Source: Nocardioides marmoriginsengisoli (lineage in GTDB: Bacteria; Actinomycetota; Actinomycetes; Propionibacteriales; Nocardioidaceae). From it: a DNA stretch of 64,000 nt. The stretch is from assembly GCF_003725695.1 (NCBI RefSeq), contig NZ_RJSE01000003.1, positions 380,006 to 444,005 on the forward strand, in the 5' to 3' direction. Below are positions 46,801 to 54,664 of this stretch, in pieces. The notes under the pieces are model-generated. The model saw only the letters and a list, made by a program, of their open reading frames with translations. It ran no database searches and was not told the DNA's origin. Every line of letters starts with the position of its first letter. Position 1 is the stretch's first letter. The translations under genes were made by a program, and so were the position numbers.

Positions 46801-47388
46801 GGTGAGCAGGTCGCTCAGCCGGGTCAGGTTGCCCTCGGTCGAGTCGAGCTTGCGGAGCGCCTTCTCCTTGCGCTTGCGGTGCTTGAGGACGCCGGCGGCC
46901 TCCTCGATGAACCCGCGGCGCTCCTCCGGCGTCGCCCGCAGGATCGAGTCGAGCTGGCCCTGACCGACGATGACGTGCATCTCGCGGCCGATACCGGAGT
47001 CGCTGAGCAGCTCCTGGACGTCGAGGAGCCGGCACGAGGTGCCGTTGATGGCGTACTCGGAGCCGCCGTTGCGGAACATCGTCCGGCTGATCGTGACCTC
47101 GGCGTACTCGATCGGGAGCGCGCCGTCGGCGTTGTCGATGGTGAGCATGACCTCGGCCCGGCCGAGCGGCGGGCGACCCGCCGTACCGGCGAAGATGACG
47201 TCCTCCATCTTGCCGCCGCGCAGGGACTTGGCGCCCTGCTCACCCATCACCCAGGCGAGGGCGTCGACGACGTTGGACTTGCCGGAGCCGTTCGGGCCGA
47301 CGATGCAGGTGATGCCCGGTTCGAGCTGCAACGTGGTCGCGGAGGCGAAGGACTTGAACCCCTTCAGGGTCAGGCTCTTCAGGTACAA
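43843..47388 (-). CDS. smc: Chromosome segregation protein SMC
   Basis: A full-length SMC ATPase of 1181 residues. Walker A GPNGSGKSNVVDALAWVMGEQ is at the N-terminus, then a long coiled coil, a globular hinge about residues 500-670, a second coiled coil, the signature LSGGERSL and Walker B YILDEVEAALDDTN. It compacts and segregates chromosomes with ScpA/B. I use the TTG at 47388, with GAGGAG seven bases upstream, since it gives the family start YLKSLTLKGFKSFA. TAGGAT at 47434-47439 (minus strand) is a possible -10. Confidence 0.98.
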   Translation of the reverse strand: MYLKSLTLKGFKSFASATTLQLEPGITCIVGPNGSGKSNVVDALAWVMGEQGAKSLRGGKMEDVIFAGTAGRPPLGRAEVMLTIDNADGALPIEYAEVTISRTMFRNGGSEYAINGTSCRLLDVQELLSDSGIGREMHVIVGQGQLDSILRATPEERRGFIEEAAGVLKHRKRKEKALRKLDSTEGNLTRLSDLLTEIRRQLTPLGRQAEVARRAQTVQADLRDARARLMADDLATAQLSLQQELADESVLVAKRAEVEAEIAATREIEAVLEAALREDLPALARAQETWFGLSGLRERLRGTASLAAERVRNAATEPEVPAGRDPAELEAEAERVRAEEAGIVAEVDQNRTALEQAVTARQTAEAAFGDEERRIAGLQRAAADRREGMARLHGQVNGLRSRAAAAEEEVARLAEARAEAAARAEKAEHSFTSLESRIAGLDAGEEGLDAEHEGASGLLADIEERLAKMREEAQQADRDRGALAARKEALELGLNRKDGAGALLAATDTVSGLLGSVAALLNVRSGYEAAVAAALGGAADAVAVTSVDAAISAIGHLKNDDLGRAGILLGGAAVDDSQWPGLAAGATYAMDVVECPAELRPALSRLLFKVAVVDDLAAAKALVAEAPDVTAVTRDGDVLGVHFAAGGSSSQPSLIEVQAAVDEATESLNRANHDLDRLTFSLSALENERADAAGRVDVALAKLHESDAALAAVAEELGQYGSQARSAKAEAARLEQAILTAQESHTTDLAGLAELETRLAAAEEAPDEEPDTTEREALGEAARAARAAEMDSRLALRTAEERARALHGRADNLMAAAQAERDARAKAIARRERLLREGKVAEAVTRGVAIVLARLEESVELAAAQRTRVEQGRVGREQDLVAAREKLRGLGTTLDELVNSVHRDEMARTEQRLRIEQLEEKALEELGLDAAALVAEYGPDQLVPFVGVLADGEEEPEPAPYDRDVQTKRLRSAERALAQLGRINPLALEEFSALEERHKFLTEQLEDLRRTRRDLLDIVKEVDERVEQVFTEAYADVVKAFDETFGRLFPGGEGKLVLTDPENMLTTGVEVEARPAGKKVKRLSLLSGGERSLVAVCFLFALFKARPSPFYILDEVEAALDDTNLGRLLEIYEELRAHSQLLVITHQKRTMEVGDALYGVSMRGDGVSAVISQRLREAESA

Positions 47389-47657
47389 CGGGGGCTCCTC
47401 ACTCCGGGTCTCGCTCAGGACGCGCGAACAGGCATCCTATGGCGAACTGCTGCCGGGGGAAGCGGCACCGTCGAGCCTACGACCCCCCGGCTCCGCGATG
47501 CGGACCGGTCCCGCGTGTCGGATGCCCATTCCGGACCCGCCAGGACCCGTAGCCGATCCGGTACGGCGGGCGGAGACTGGACCGGACACCGCTGGCCCGT
47601 AGCTCGGGCCGTCGTCGACCAGCGTGCCGTTCCCGCCCCTCGACGAAAGGCAGTCCC

Positions 47658-47957
47658 GTGCCAGAGATCCTGATCCTCGAGTTCGCCGGCATCGGCGAAG
47701 ACGTCTACCACGCCGTGAACGCCCAGCTCGGCATCGATCCGGCGGCCCGTACCGGCGACCTGCCGGCCGGTCTGCGCCACCACCAGGCCGGCACCACGGC
47801 CGCGGGCAACCTGGTGGTGATCGAGCTCTGGGACTCCCAGGAGGCGAACACCGCCTTCATGGAGTCGCGGCTGGGACCGGCGCTGGGACAGGCCGGCGTA
47901 CCGGAGCCGGTCCGTGCGGAATGGGTCCCGACGATCGGGGTGATCGAGCCCTGGTGA
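47658..47957 (+). CDS. Small conserved protein, possible dimeric alpha-beta barrel
   Basis: A 99-residue protein beginning PEILILEFAGIGEDVYHAVNAQLG, with GNLVVIELWDSQEANTAFMESRLGPAL in the middle. The pattern of beta strands and the W-D-S-x-E segment recalls ferredoxin-like dimeric barrel domains (ABM type), but I cannot name a family. GAAAGG lies seven bases before the GTG. It is divergent from smc and convergent with the 63-residue coiled-coil gene, 12 bases apart. Confidence 0.65.
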   Translation: MPEILILEFAGIGEDVYHAVNAQLGIDPAARTGDLPAGLRHHQAGTTAAGNLVVIELWDSQEANTAFMESRLGPALGQAGVPEPVRAEWVPTIGVIEPW

Positions 47958-47969
47958 GCCTCGCCTGGA

Positions 47970-48161
47970 TCAGGCGGGTTCGAGAACCTCGTCAGCAGCG
48001 TTGCTGACCATCGCGCCGAGCGTGTCGTTCTCCATCTGGAGACGGAGCACGGCGCCTTCGAGGTCAGCGATGCGCTGACGAAGAAGCTGGTTCTCACGAG
48101 CGAGGCGAGCGGTCACGCGGGGGTCGATGCCACCGACGTGGCCGAGGATTGCCTTGGCCAT
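47970..48161 (-). CDS. Short leucine-zipper/coiled-coil protein, 63 aa
   Basis: A 63-residue protein. MAKAILGHVGGIDPRVTARLARENQLLRQRIADLEGAVLRL shows a conserved-looking N-terminus followed by heptads with Leu, Ile and Val at coiled-coil positions. I start at the ATG at 48161 with GGAGGA upstream; the longer frame lacks a ribosome-binding site. It follows mutM after 68 bases, with a GGCCC/GGGCC hairpin between. Function is unknown; a small dimer is likely. Confidence 0.75.
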   Translation of the reverse strand: MAKAILGHVGGIDPRVTARLARENQLLRQRIADLEGAVLRLQMENDTLGAMVSNAADEVLEPA

Positions 48162-48229
48162 GAAGATTTCCTCCGGGGGAACTGCGCTAGTTCTGGGCGG
48201 TCGGCCCAAGAGGGCCGTCTACAAGAATC

Positions 48230-49123
48230 TCACGACCGGCGCGCCGGGGCAAGGCCGCGCGGAACGGGCTGGCACCGGGCGCAGAAGTACGAGGACCGAT
48301 TCATGAAGTGCACCCGGGAGACGGCAGTACCGCAGCGCGAGCACGGCTCGCCGTCCTGGCCGTAGACCTCCAGGGAGCGGTCGAAGTAGCCGCTCTCCCC
48401 GTTCACGTTGACGTAGAGCGCGTCGAACGAGGTCCCGCCCTGGCCGAGCGCGGCCAGCATCACCTCGCGGGCCCCGGCGAGGACGCGCTCCACCTCGACC
48501 ACCTTCAGCCGGTCGCCGCGACGGTCGCCGTGCAGCCGGGCCAGCCACAGCGCCTCGTCGGCGTAGATGTTGCCGACGCCGGAGATCACCGACTGGTTCA
48601 GCAGGATCCGCTTGATGCCGGACGCGCTCCGGCGCACCCGGCGGACGAACTCGGCGTCGTCGAACGCGGGATCCAGCGGGTCCCGGGCGATGTGCGCGAG
48701 CTCGTCGGGCAGCACCGCTCCCCCGACGGCGAGCGAGAGGCCGCCGAACATCCGCTGGTCCACGAACCGCAGCTCGGGACCGTCGGCGCCGAGGCTGAAG
48801 CGCACCCGCAGGTGCCTCTCGTCGGGGGCGCCCTTCGGCTGCACCAGCATCTGCCCGCTCATCCCGAGGTGGGCCAGCAGCGCGTCGCCGCCGTCCTCGT
48901 CGCCGTCCTCGTCGTCGGGCGCCAGCGGAAGCCAGAGGTACTTGCCACGGCGCCTTGCCGCGGTGAAGGTGCGGCCGGTCAGCACAGCCGCGAAGTCGTC
49001 GGGGCCGGGCAGGTGCCGGCGTACCGGGCGCGGGTGCAGCACCTCGACCGCCGTGATCGGCTGGTCGAGCACGTGCTGCTCGAGACCGCGCCGGACGACC
49101 TCGACCTCGGGGAGCTCAGGCAC
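48230..49123 (-). CDS. mutM: Formamidopyrimidine-DNA glycosylase
   Basis: MutM/Fpg, 297 residues, removes 8-oxoguanine and nicks the DNA. The N-terminal catalytic [17 protein letters not shown], the helix-two-turn-helix [18 protein letters not shown] and the C-terminal zinc finger [10 protein letters not shown]...[13 protein letters not shown] are all present. It follows rnc after 11 bases, the standard order. Confidence 0.97.
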   Translation of the reverse strand: MPELPEVEVVRRGLEQHVLDQPITAVEVLHPRPVRRHLPGPDDFAAVLTGRTFTAARRRGKYLWLPLAPDDEDGDEDGGDALLAHLGMSGQMLVQPKGAPDERHLRVRFSLGADGPELRFVDQRMFGGLSLAVGGAVLPDELAHIARDPLDPAFDDAEFVRRVRRSASGIKRILLNQSVISGVGNIYADEALWLARLHGDRRGDRLKVVEVERVLAGAREVMLAALGQGGTSFDALYVNVNGESGYFDRSLEVYGQDGEPCSRCGTAVSRVHFMNRSSYFCARCQPVPRGLAPARRS

Positions 49124-49134
49124 GCCGGTCGCCG

Positions 49135-49875
49135 CTAGGAGGTGGAGCTGCCGGCGTCGACCGACTCGGGCGGCAGCTCGCTGAGCAACGTCCCGTACGC
49201 CGACTCGGCGGCCTGCTGCTCGGCTTCCTTCTTGGAGCGGCCGACCCCGTGCCCGTGCAGCCGGTCCGCCACCCGGACTTGGGCGGTGAAGGTCTTCATG
49301 TGGTCGGGGCCGTCGTCCTCGATCAGGTACGTCGGCACGCCGAGGTCGTGCTCGGCGCAGAACTCCTGGAGGCTGGTCTTCCAGTCGAGACCGGCGCCGA
49401 GGGCGGCCGCCGCCTCCAGCAGCGGGTCGAAGAGCAGGTGCACGACCTTCTCGGCGGCGTCGTGGCCGCCGGAGAGGAAGGTCGCGCCGATGACGGCCTC
49501 GACGGTGTCGGCCAGGATCGAGGCCTTGTCGTGGCCGCCGGTCGACTCCTCGCCCTTGCCGAGGTGGACGTAGGGTCCGAGCCCGATCGTCCGGGCCACC
49601 TCGGCCAGCGCCCGCGCGTTGACGACCGCGGCGCGCAGCTTGGCCAGCCGGCCCTCGGAGAGGTCGGGGTGGGTGCGGTAGAGGGTCTCGGTGATCACCA
49701 CGCCGAGCACCGAGTCGCCCAGGAACTCCAGGCGCTCGTTGGTCGGCAGGCCGCCGTTCTCGTAGGCGAACGACCGGTGCGTGAGGGCAAGCTCCAGCAA
49801 CTCGGGATCCAGGACCGGGTCACCGAGCGAGGCACGCAAGTCCTGGTAGGACTCCGTGGGGTTCAGCTGGGTCAA
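49135..49875 (-). CDS. rnc: Ribonuclease III
   Basis: RNase III, 246 residues, cuts double-stranded RNA in rRNA processing. The signature [13 protein letters not shown] and the acidic [16 protein letters not shown] lie in the endonuclease domain, followed by a double-stranded-RNA-binding domain ([14 protein letters not shown]...[20 protein letters not shown]). The TTG at 49875 gives the best N-terminus but has no clear ribosome-binding site. It lies 17 bases after rpmF, so coupling is likely. Confidence 0.95.
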   Translation of the reverse strand: MTQLNPTESYQDLRASLGDPVLDPELLELALTHRSFAYENGGLPTNERLEFLGDSVLGVVITETLYRTHPDLSEGRLAKLRAAVVNARALAEVARTIGLGPYVHLGKGEESTGGHDKASILADTVEAVIGATFLSGGHDAAEKVVHLLFDPLLEAAAALGAGLDWKTSLQEFCAEHDLGVPTYLIEDDGPDHMKTFTAQVRVADRLHGHGVGRSKKEAEQQAAESAYGTLLSELPPESVDAGSSTS

Positions 49876-49892
49876 AGCGTGCGCAGCGCGGG

Positions 49893-50078
49893 TCAGATGA
49901 CCTGGCGGCGGTCGGCCTTGGCGCCGTACTGGCCGCACTCACCGCAGGCACGGTGCGGCAGGTGCTTGGAGCCGCAGGCCGGGTTGGTGCAGGTCACCAG
50001 GGTCGGCGCGACGGCCTTCCATGCCGAACGACGGTGGCGCGTGTTGCTGCGCGACATCTTCCGCTTCGGGACAGCCAC
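49893..50078 (-). CDS. rpmF: 50S ribosomal protein L32, zinc-binding form
   Basis: L32, 61 residues. [21 protein letters not shown] is diagnostic. Four cysteines in CTNPACG and CGECGQYG make it the zinc-binding (C+) form. It follows the DUF177 gene, the widespread yceD-rpmF pair. Confidence 0.97.
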   Translation of the reverse strand: MAVPKRKMSRSNTRHRRSAWKAVAPTLVTCTNPACGSKHLPHRACGECGQYGAKADRRQVI

Positions 50079-50105
50079 GATGTACTCCTCGGTTGGTGGT
50101 GCTGG

Positions 50106-50666
50106 TCAGTCTTCGTCTGGGTCGTTCAGGTCTTGCAACGCGGCCCACCGGGGATCGACGGGCTCGTCATGGTGATGCTCCGGGTCGTCCGCCAGGCGAG
50201 CGCCGCACTCGGCGCACAGTCCTGGACAGTCTTCCTGGCACAACGGCTGGAAGGGCAGCGCGAGCACCACCGCATCCCGCAGTACCGGCTCGAGATCGAT
50301 CAGATCGCCCTCGGTCCGGCGGACGTCGGTCTCCTCGTCGGCACCAGGATCGGTGCCGTCACGGGTGTCGTCGTAGAGGAACAGCTCCTGGAGATCGATC
50401 GTGATGGCGTCCTCGATCGGCTCCAGGCACCGTGCGCACTCGCCTTCCAGGTCCGCCGCGGCGGTTCCGGAAACCAGCACTCCCTCCATGACTGCTTCGA
50501 GTCGCAGGTCGAACTCGACCGGCGAACCCTCGGCAACACCCAGGATTTCGATGCCCAGCTCTGCAGGCGCTTCCGCAGTCAGTGTCACCGTGCGCTGAGA
50601 CCCCGGGCGGCGGCCGAGCTCGCGTGTATCGAGCACGAGCGGCGCTCTCGGGTCGAGATTGCGCAA
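50106..50666 (-). CDS. yceD: DUF177/YceD-family protein
   Basis: A 186-residue protein with the DUF177 pattern: LVLDTRELGRRPGS at the start, ECARCLEPIEDAI in the middle and PLCQEDCPGLCAECGARL near the end. The cysteine pairs may bind zinc. Plant and bacterial homologues are linked to 23S rRNA processing, and the gene precedes rpmF. I use the TTG at 50666, preceded by GGAAG. Confidence 0.9.
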   Translation of the reverse strand: MRNLDPRAPLVLDTRELGRRPGSQRTVTLTAEAPAELGIEILGVAEGSPVEFDLRLEAVMEGVLVSGTAAADLEGECARCLEPIEDAITIDLQELFLYDDTRDGTDPGADEETDVRRTEGDLIDLEPVLRDAVVLALPFQPLCQEDCPGLCAECGARLADDPEHHHDEPVDPRWAALQDLNDPDED

Positions 50667-50738
50667 GATGTCACTTCCGTTGGAGCTGTGCAGAACCTAC
50701 GGGAGTCTATCCGGCCCGGGACGGGAGGGCTAATCGAG

Positions 50739-51389
50739 CTAGCGCTCCAGGTGGTCCGGGAGGACCATTTCGCCGACATCGGTGTCATCCGCCAGCAGGT
50801 GCGCGTGCCCGCCGGTCAGCTGGGCGCGCCCGCGCCGGACCAGCTCGGCCGTGCTCACCAGGATCTCCTCGAAGGACGCCAGCTTCTCGTCGACGTACTC
50901 GTCGGTCTCCTGGCGCATCTCCTCGTCCAGCTCGGGCGCGTCCGGTCCCTTGAGCTGGGCGCGGCCACTGCGCACCGCCGCCACGGTCCGTTCGACGGTG
51001 TCCTCGAAGTTGGCGAGCTTCGCCTCGACGTACTCCTCGGTCTCGGCCCGCAGCCGGGCCGCCCCCTCGGTCGCAGCAGTGGTGATCTCCTCGGCGCGCA
51101 GCTGCGCCAGCCGGTACACGTCGGTGTCGGAGACCAGGTCCTCGCTCCGGCGCTCGGCCTCGCGGAGCAGCTCGATCGCCTCGATCCGGCCGGTGTCGAC
51201 GAACGCGTCCCGCTCCCCCACCACCTCGGTGGCGTGCGAGAGCGTGCTGTCGATCGTGGACTCGAGTTCGGAGAGCAGTGCGAGGAACTCGGAGCGGTTG
51301 ATCATCACCGAGGCGGACATCGGTACCGAACGGGCCGAATCGACCGCGTTCCGGAGCGAGTCCAGCCGACGGATGATGTCGTCCTTCAC
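50739..51389 (-). CDS. SepIVA/DivIVA-like coiled-coil protein
   Basis: A 216-residue, almost wholly helical and acidic protein. KDDIIRRLDSLRNAVDSARSVPMSASVMINRSEFLALLSELE at the N-terminus is followed by two long coiled coils with repeated TEEYVEAKLANFEDT and TDEYVDEKLASFEEI units, an internal duplication of about 55 residues. In mycobacteria the gene between coaD and rpmF encodes SepIVA, a septal regulator; position and type agree. The GTG start overlaps the coaD stop by four bases. Confidence 0.8.
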   Translation of the reverse strand: MKDDIIRRLDSLRNAVDSARSVPMSASVMINRSEFLALLSELESTIDSTLSHATEVVGERDAFVDTGRIEAIELLREAERRSEDLVSDTDVYRLAQLRAEEITTAATEGAARLRAETEEYVEAKLANFEDTVERTVAAVRSGRAQLKGPDAPELDEEMRQETDEYVDEKLASFEEILVSTAELVRRGRAQLTGGHAHLLADDTDVGEMVLPDHLER

Positions 51390-51892
51390 GCGCCAGCGCC
51401 TCCGGCGGCCCTCTCGGCGAGGCGCTCGGTGAGCCGCTTCAGGACGAACGGCGGCACCAGGCTGGAGACGTCGCCGCCGAAGGTGGCGACCTCCTTGACC
51501 AGCGACGACGCCAGGAAGGAGTACTCCGGGCTGGTCGGGATGAAGATCGTGTCGACGTCGACCAGCGAGGAGTTCATCTGCGCCATCTGCAGCTCGTAGT
51601 CGAAGTCGCTGACCGCACGGAGACCCTTGACGATCGCCTTGATCCCGTTCTGCTCGCAGAAGGTCGTCAGCAGGCCGTCGAACCCGGCCACGGTGACGTT
51701 GCCGAACGGCGCGCAGGCCTCCTCGAGCATCGCGATCCGCTCCTCGGCGGTGAACAGCCGGGCGCTGGCCTTGGACTTGTTCACCCCGATCGCCACGACG
51801 ACCTCGTCGAAGAGCGCCGAGGTCCGCGCGATGATGTCGATGTGGCCGTTGGTCACCGGGTCGAAGGACCCTGGACAGACCGCTCTACGCAC
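51386..51892 (-). CDS. coaD: Phosphopantetheine adenylyltransferase
   Basis: CoaD, 168 residues, makes dephospho-CoA, the fourth step of CoA synthesis. PGSFDPVTNGHIDII carries the nucleotidyltransferase T-x-G-H motif (residues 14-17); NSSLVDVDTIFIPTSPEYSFLASSLVKEVATFGGDVSSLVP is the conserved second half. The GTG shares one base with the rsmD stop (TAGTG), preceded by GAGGAG. Confidence 0.97.
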   Translation of the reverse strand: MRRAVCPGSFDPVTNGHIDIIARTSALFDEVVVAIGVNKSKASARLFTAEERIAMLEEACAPFGNVTVAGFDGLLTTFCEQNGIKAIVKGLRAVSDFDYELQMAQMNSSLVDVDTIFIPTSPEYSFLASSLVKEVATFGGDVSSLVPPFVLKRLTERLAERAAGGAGA

Positions 51893-52482
51893 TACTCCTC
51901 AACCCCTGTTCGTCGACCCGTGTCTTCAGCGCGGCGAAAGTACCAGAGCACCGTCTCGCCGTACTTCTTCTGCCGTGGGGTCCCGAGCCCGGTCGGCCAT
52001 CCGGGTTCCACGCTACGCCGCGACCGCTCCAGCACGACAACTGCGCCGTCGCTGAGCCAGTCGTGCTCGAGGAGCAGGTCGAGCGCCTGGACGAGCTCGT
52101 CGTTCGTCAGCGGGTACGGCGGGTCGGCGAACACCACGTCGTACGGGATCCGGGGCCGACTGCCGAGCGCGCGGGCGACCGGGTGCGCGACCACCTCCAC
52201 CGGGAAGCCGAGGGTGCGGGCGTTCGTGCTGATCACCGCCGCCGTCCTGCGGTCCGACTCGATCGCCGTGACCGCCTCGGCGCCCCGGGACAGGGCCTCG
52301 AGGCCGACCGCTCCGGAACCGGCGTACAGGTCCAGGACCCGGAGTCCGTGCAGCGAGCCGAGCTGCGCCTCCAGGGCCGAGAACAGCGCCTCCCGGACCC
52401 GGTCCGAGGTCGGCCGGGTGCCGTCGCCCGGGGGCGTGGCGAGCCGCCGGCCCTTCGCGGTGCCGCCGATGATCCTGGTCAT
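51892..52482 (-). CDS. rsmD: 16S rRNA (guanine966-N2)-methyltransferase
   Basis: RsmD, 196 residues. RIIGGTAKGRRLATP, the SAM motif VLDLYAGSGAVGLEALSRGA and the catalytic motif VFADPPYPL are present (D-P-P-Y instead of N-P-P-Y is normal here). The ATG lies seven bases after recG, with GAGGG upstream. It shares a base with coaD, the usual rsmD-coaD pair. Confidence 0.96.
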   Translation of the reverse strand: MTRIIGGTAKGRRLATPPGDGTRPTSDRVREALFSALEAQLGSLHGLRVLDLYAGSGAVGLEALSRGAEAVTAIESDRRTAAVISTNARTLGFPVEVVAHPVARALGSRPRIPYDVVFADPPYPLTNDELVQALDLLLEHDWLSDGAVVVLERSRRSVEPGWPTGLGTPRQKKYGETVLWYFRRAEDTGRRTGVEE

Positions 52483-52489
52483 CGCACCC

Positions 52490-54664
52490 TCACCCCTTGT
52501 CCAGGAAGTCTGCGCGCTCGGAGTCCTCGATCGCCTGGACCGCCGCCCGCAGGCCGGGTGCGCCGGCAAGATCGGGGTCCTGGGCCAGGTAGCCGGTCGC
52601 GGCGTCGCGGGCGGAGACGATCACGTCCTCGTCGGTCAGCACCGAGAGCAGCTTGAGCGAGCTGCGCCGGCCGCTCTGCTGGACCCCGAGGACATCGCCC
52701 TCGCGACGCTGCTCGAGGTCGATCCGGGAGAGCTCGAAGCCGTCGCGGGTCGACGCGACCGCGGTCAGCCGCTCCAGGCTCGGCGAGTCCGGAGCGGCGG
52801 TGGTGACCAGCAGGCAGAGACCGGAGTGCCCGCCCCGCCCGATCCGGCCGCGGAGCTGGTGCAGCTGGGAGACGCCGAACCGCTCGGCGTCCAGGATCAC
52901 CATCACCGTCGAGTTCGGGACGTCGACGCCGACCTCGATCACGGTCGTGGAGACCAGCACGTCGACCTCGCCGGCGGCGAAGGCCTGCATCACCCGGTCC
53001 TTGTCGTCCGGGGTCATCCGCCCGTGCAGCTTCTCGATCCGCAGGCCGGCGAGCGGTCCGGCGGCCAGCTCGGGAGCGAGGTCCTCGACGGCGTGCAGCT
53101 CGGGGCCTTCCTCGGGAGCGGGCTCGTCGCCGATCCGGGCGCAGACCACGTAGGCCTGCCGACCGGCGGCCACCTCCTCGCGGATCCGGGACCAGGCCCG
53201 GTCGAGCCACGCGGGCTGCTGGCGTACCGGGACGACGCTGGTCTGCACCTCGCCGCGGCCGGCCGGCAGCTCGGAGAGCGTCGAGGTGTCCAGGTCGCCG
53301 AAGACGGTCATCGCCACGGTCCGCGGGATCGGGGTCGCGGTCATCACCAGCACGTGCGGCGGGGTGCCGGACTTGCTGGTCAGCGCCGCCCGCTGCTCGA
53401 CGCCGAACCGGTGCTGCTCGTCGACGACGACCAGACCGAGGTCGTAGAACTGGACCTTCTCCTCGAGCAGCGCGTGCGTACCGATCACGATCCCGGCCTC
53501 GCCGCTGGCCGCGTCCAGCATCGCCTGGCGGCGGGCCGCCGTCCCCATCGAGCCGGTCAGCAGGGTCACGCCGGTGGAGACCTCGGCCGCACCGAGCAGA
53601 CCGCCCTCACCGAGGTCGCCGAGCATCGCCCGGATCGAGCGCAGGTGCTGCTGGGCGAGCACCTCGGTCGGGGCGAGCAGGGCCGCCTGTCCGCCGGCGT
53701 CGACCACCTGGAGCATCGCGCGCAGGGCGACCAGGGTCTTGCCGGACCCGACCTCGCCCTGGAGCAGCCGGTGCATCGGGTGCGACGCGGCCAGCTCGTC
53801 GGCGAGCTCGTCGCCGATCCGGTCCTGGCCGGCGGTCAGCTCGAACGGCAGCCGCTCGTCGAAGCGATCGGCCAGCCCGCCGACGATCCGTGGCCGCGGG
53901 GTCGCCGGCTCGGCCCGGTGCTCGGCCCGGCGCCGCGCCAGGACGGCCTGGGTCACGAACGCCTCGTCGTACTTGAGCCGCTTGCGGGCCGCGCCGAGCT
54001 GCCGGTGGTCGTCGGGCCGGTGGATCCAGCGGTAGGCCTGATCGGCGGTGAGCAGCTCACGTCCGTCGCGGACCGCGTCCGGCAACGGGTCGGGGACGTC
54101 GTCGACCAGGTCCAGGGCGAGACCGATCAGCTCCTCCAGCTGCCAGCTGTCGACCTTCCCGATCACCGGGTAGATCGGGATCAGCTCCGGCATCTTGGCG
54201 AAAGCGTCGACCGCGTCGTCGGCGTCGTCCGCGCCGTACATGCGGGAGTTCGGGTTGTTCAGCTCCCAGCGCCCGTTGAACCACTTCAGCTTCCCGGAGA
54301 ACATCCCGATCCGACCGACGGCGAGCTGCTTGGAGCGCCACTGCGCGGTGTGCTGGGCGCGGTCGAAGAACGTCATCCGCAGGTTGCCGTCCTCGGCCTT
54401 GACCAGGACCTCCTGCCGGTACGCCGTTCGCTTGGTCCGGCGGTCCTGGTAGGTCTTCGCCTCGGACGACACGATCTCGCCGACCAGGGACAGCAGGTCG
54501 CCCTCCTGGAGCTGGCCGAGATCGCTCAGGCGGCCCTTCTCGACGTAGCTGCGCGGGTAGTGCCCGAGCAGGTCACCGATCGTCTCGAAACCGGTCTCCT
54601 TGACCACCTCGGACGCCTTCTTGCCGCCGATGGTGGAGAGCGGTGAGTCCCAGGTGAGTTTCAC
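52490..54664 (-). CDS. recG: ATP-dependent DNA helicase RecG
   Basis: RecG, 724 residues, reverses stalled forks and moves Holliday junctions. An N-terminal wedge/OB domain leads into the motor: LLQGEVGSGKT (Walker A), VVDEQHRFG (Walker B, with Gln in place of Ala as in RecG), MTATPIPRT and QLRGRIGRGGHSGLC. The GTG overlaps the DAK2 gene stop by four bases (GTGA). Confidence 0.97.
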   Translation of the reverse strand: MKLTWDSPLSTIGGKKASEVVKETGFETIGDLLGHYPRSYVEKGRLSDLGQLQEGDLLSLVGEIVSSEAKTYQDRRTKRTAYRQEVLVKAEDGNLRMTFFDRAQHTAQWRSKQLAVGRIGMFSGKLKWFNGRWELNNPNSRMYGADDADDAVDAFAKMPELIPIYPVIGKVDSWQLEELIGLALDLVDDVPDPLPDAVRDGRELLTADQAYRWIHRPDDHRQLGAARKRLKYDEAFVTQAVLARRRAEHRAEPATPRPRIVGGLADRFDERLPFELTAGQDRIGDELADELAASHPMHRLLQGEVGSGKTLVALRAMLQVVDAGGQAALLAPTEVLAQQHLRSIRAMLGDLGEGGLLGAAEVSTGVTLLTGSMGTAARRQAMLDAASGEAGIVIGTHALLEEKVQFYDLGLVVVDEQHRFGVEQRAALTSKSGTPPHVLVMTATPIPRTVAMTVFGDLDTSTLSELPAGRGEVQTSVVPVRQQPAWLDRAWSRIREEVAAGRQAYVVCARIGDEPAPEEGPELHAVEDLAPELAAGPLAGLRIEKLHGRMTPDDKDRVMQAFAAGEVDVLVSTTVIEVGVDVPNSTVMVILDAERFGVSQLHQLRGRIGRGGHSGLCLLVTTAAPDSPSLERLTAVASTRDGFELSRIDLEQRREGDVLGVQQSGRRSSLKLLSVLTDEDVIVSARDAATGYLAQDPDLAGAPGLRAAVQAIEDSERADFLDKG

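Noticed and set aside
43951..47673. A 1240-codon open frame on the plus strand opposite smc
   Set aside because: It is antisense to a clear SMC protein, has biased composition rich in Arg, Gly, Leu and Ala, and no domain. Long antisense frames are expected in high-GC coding DNA.
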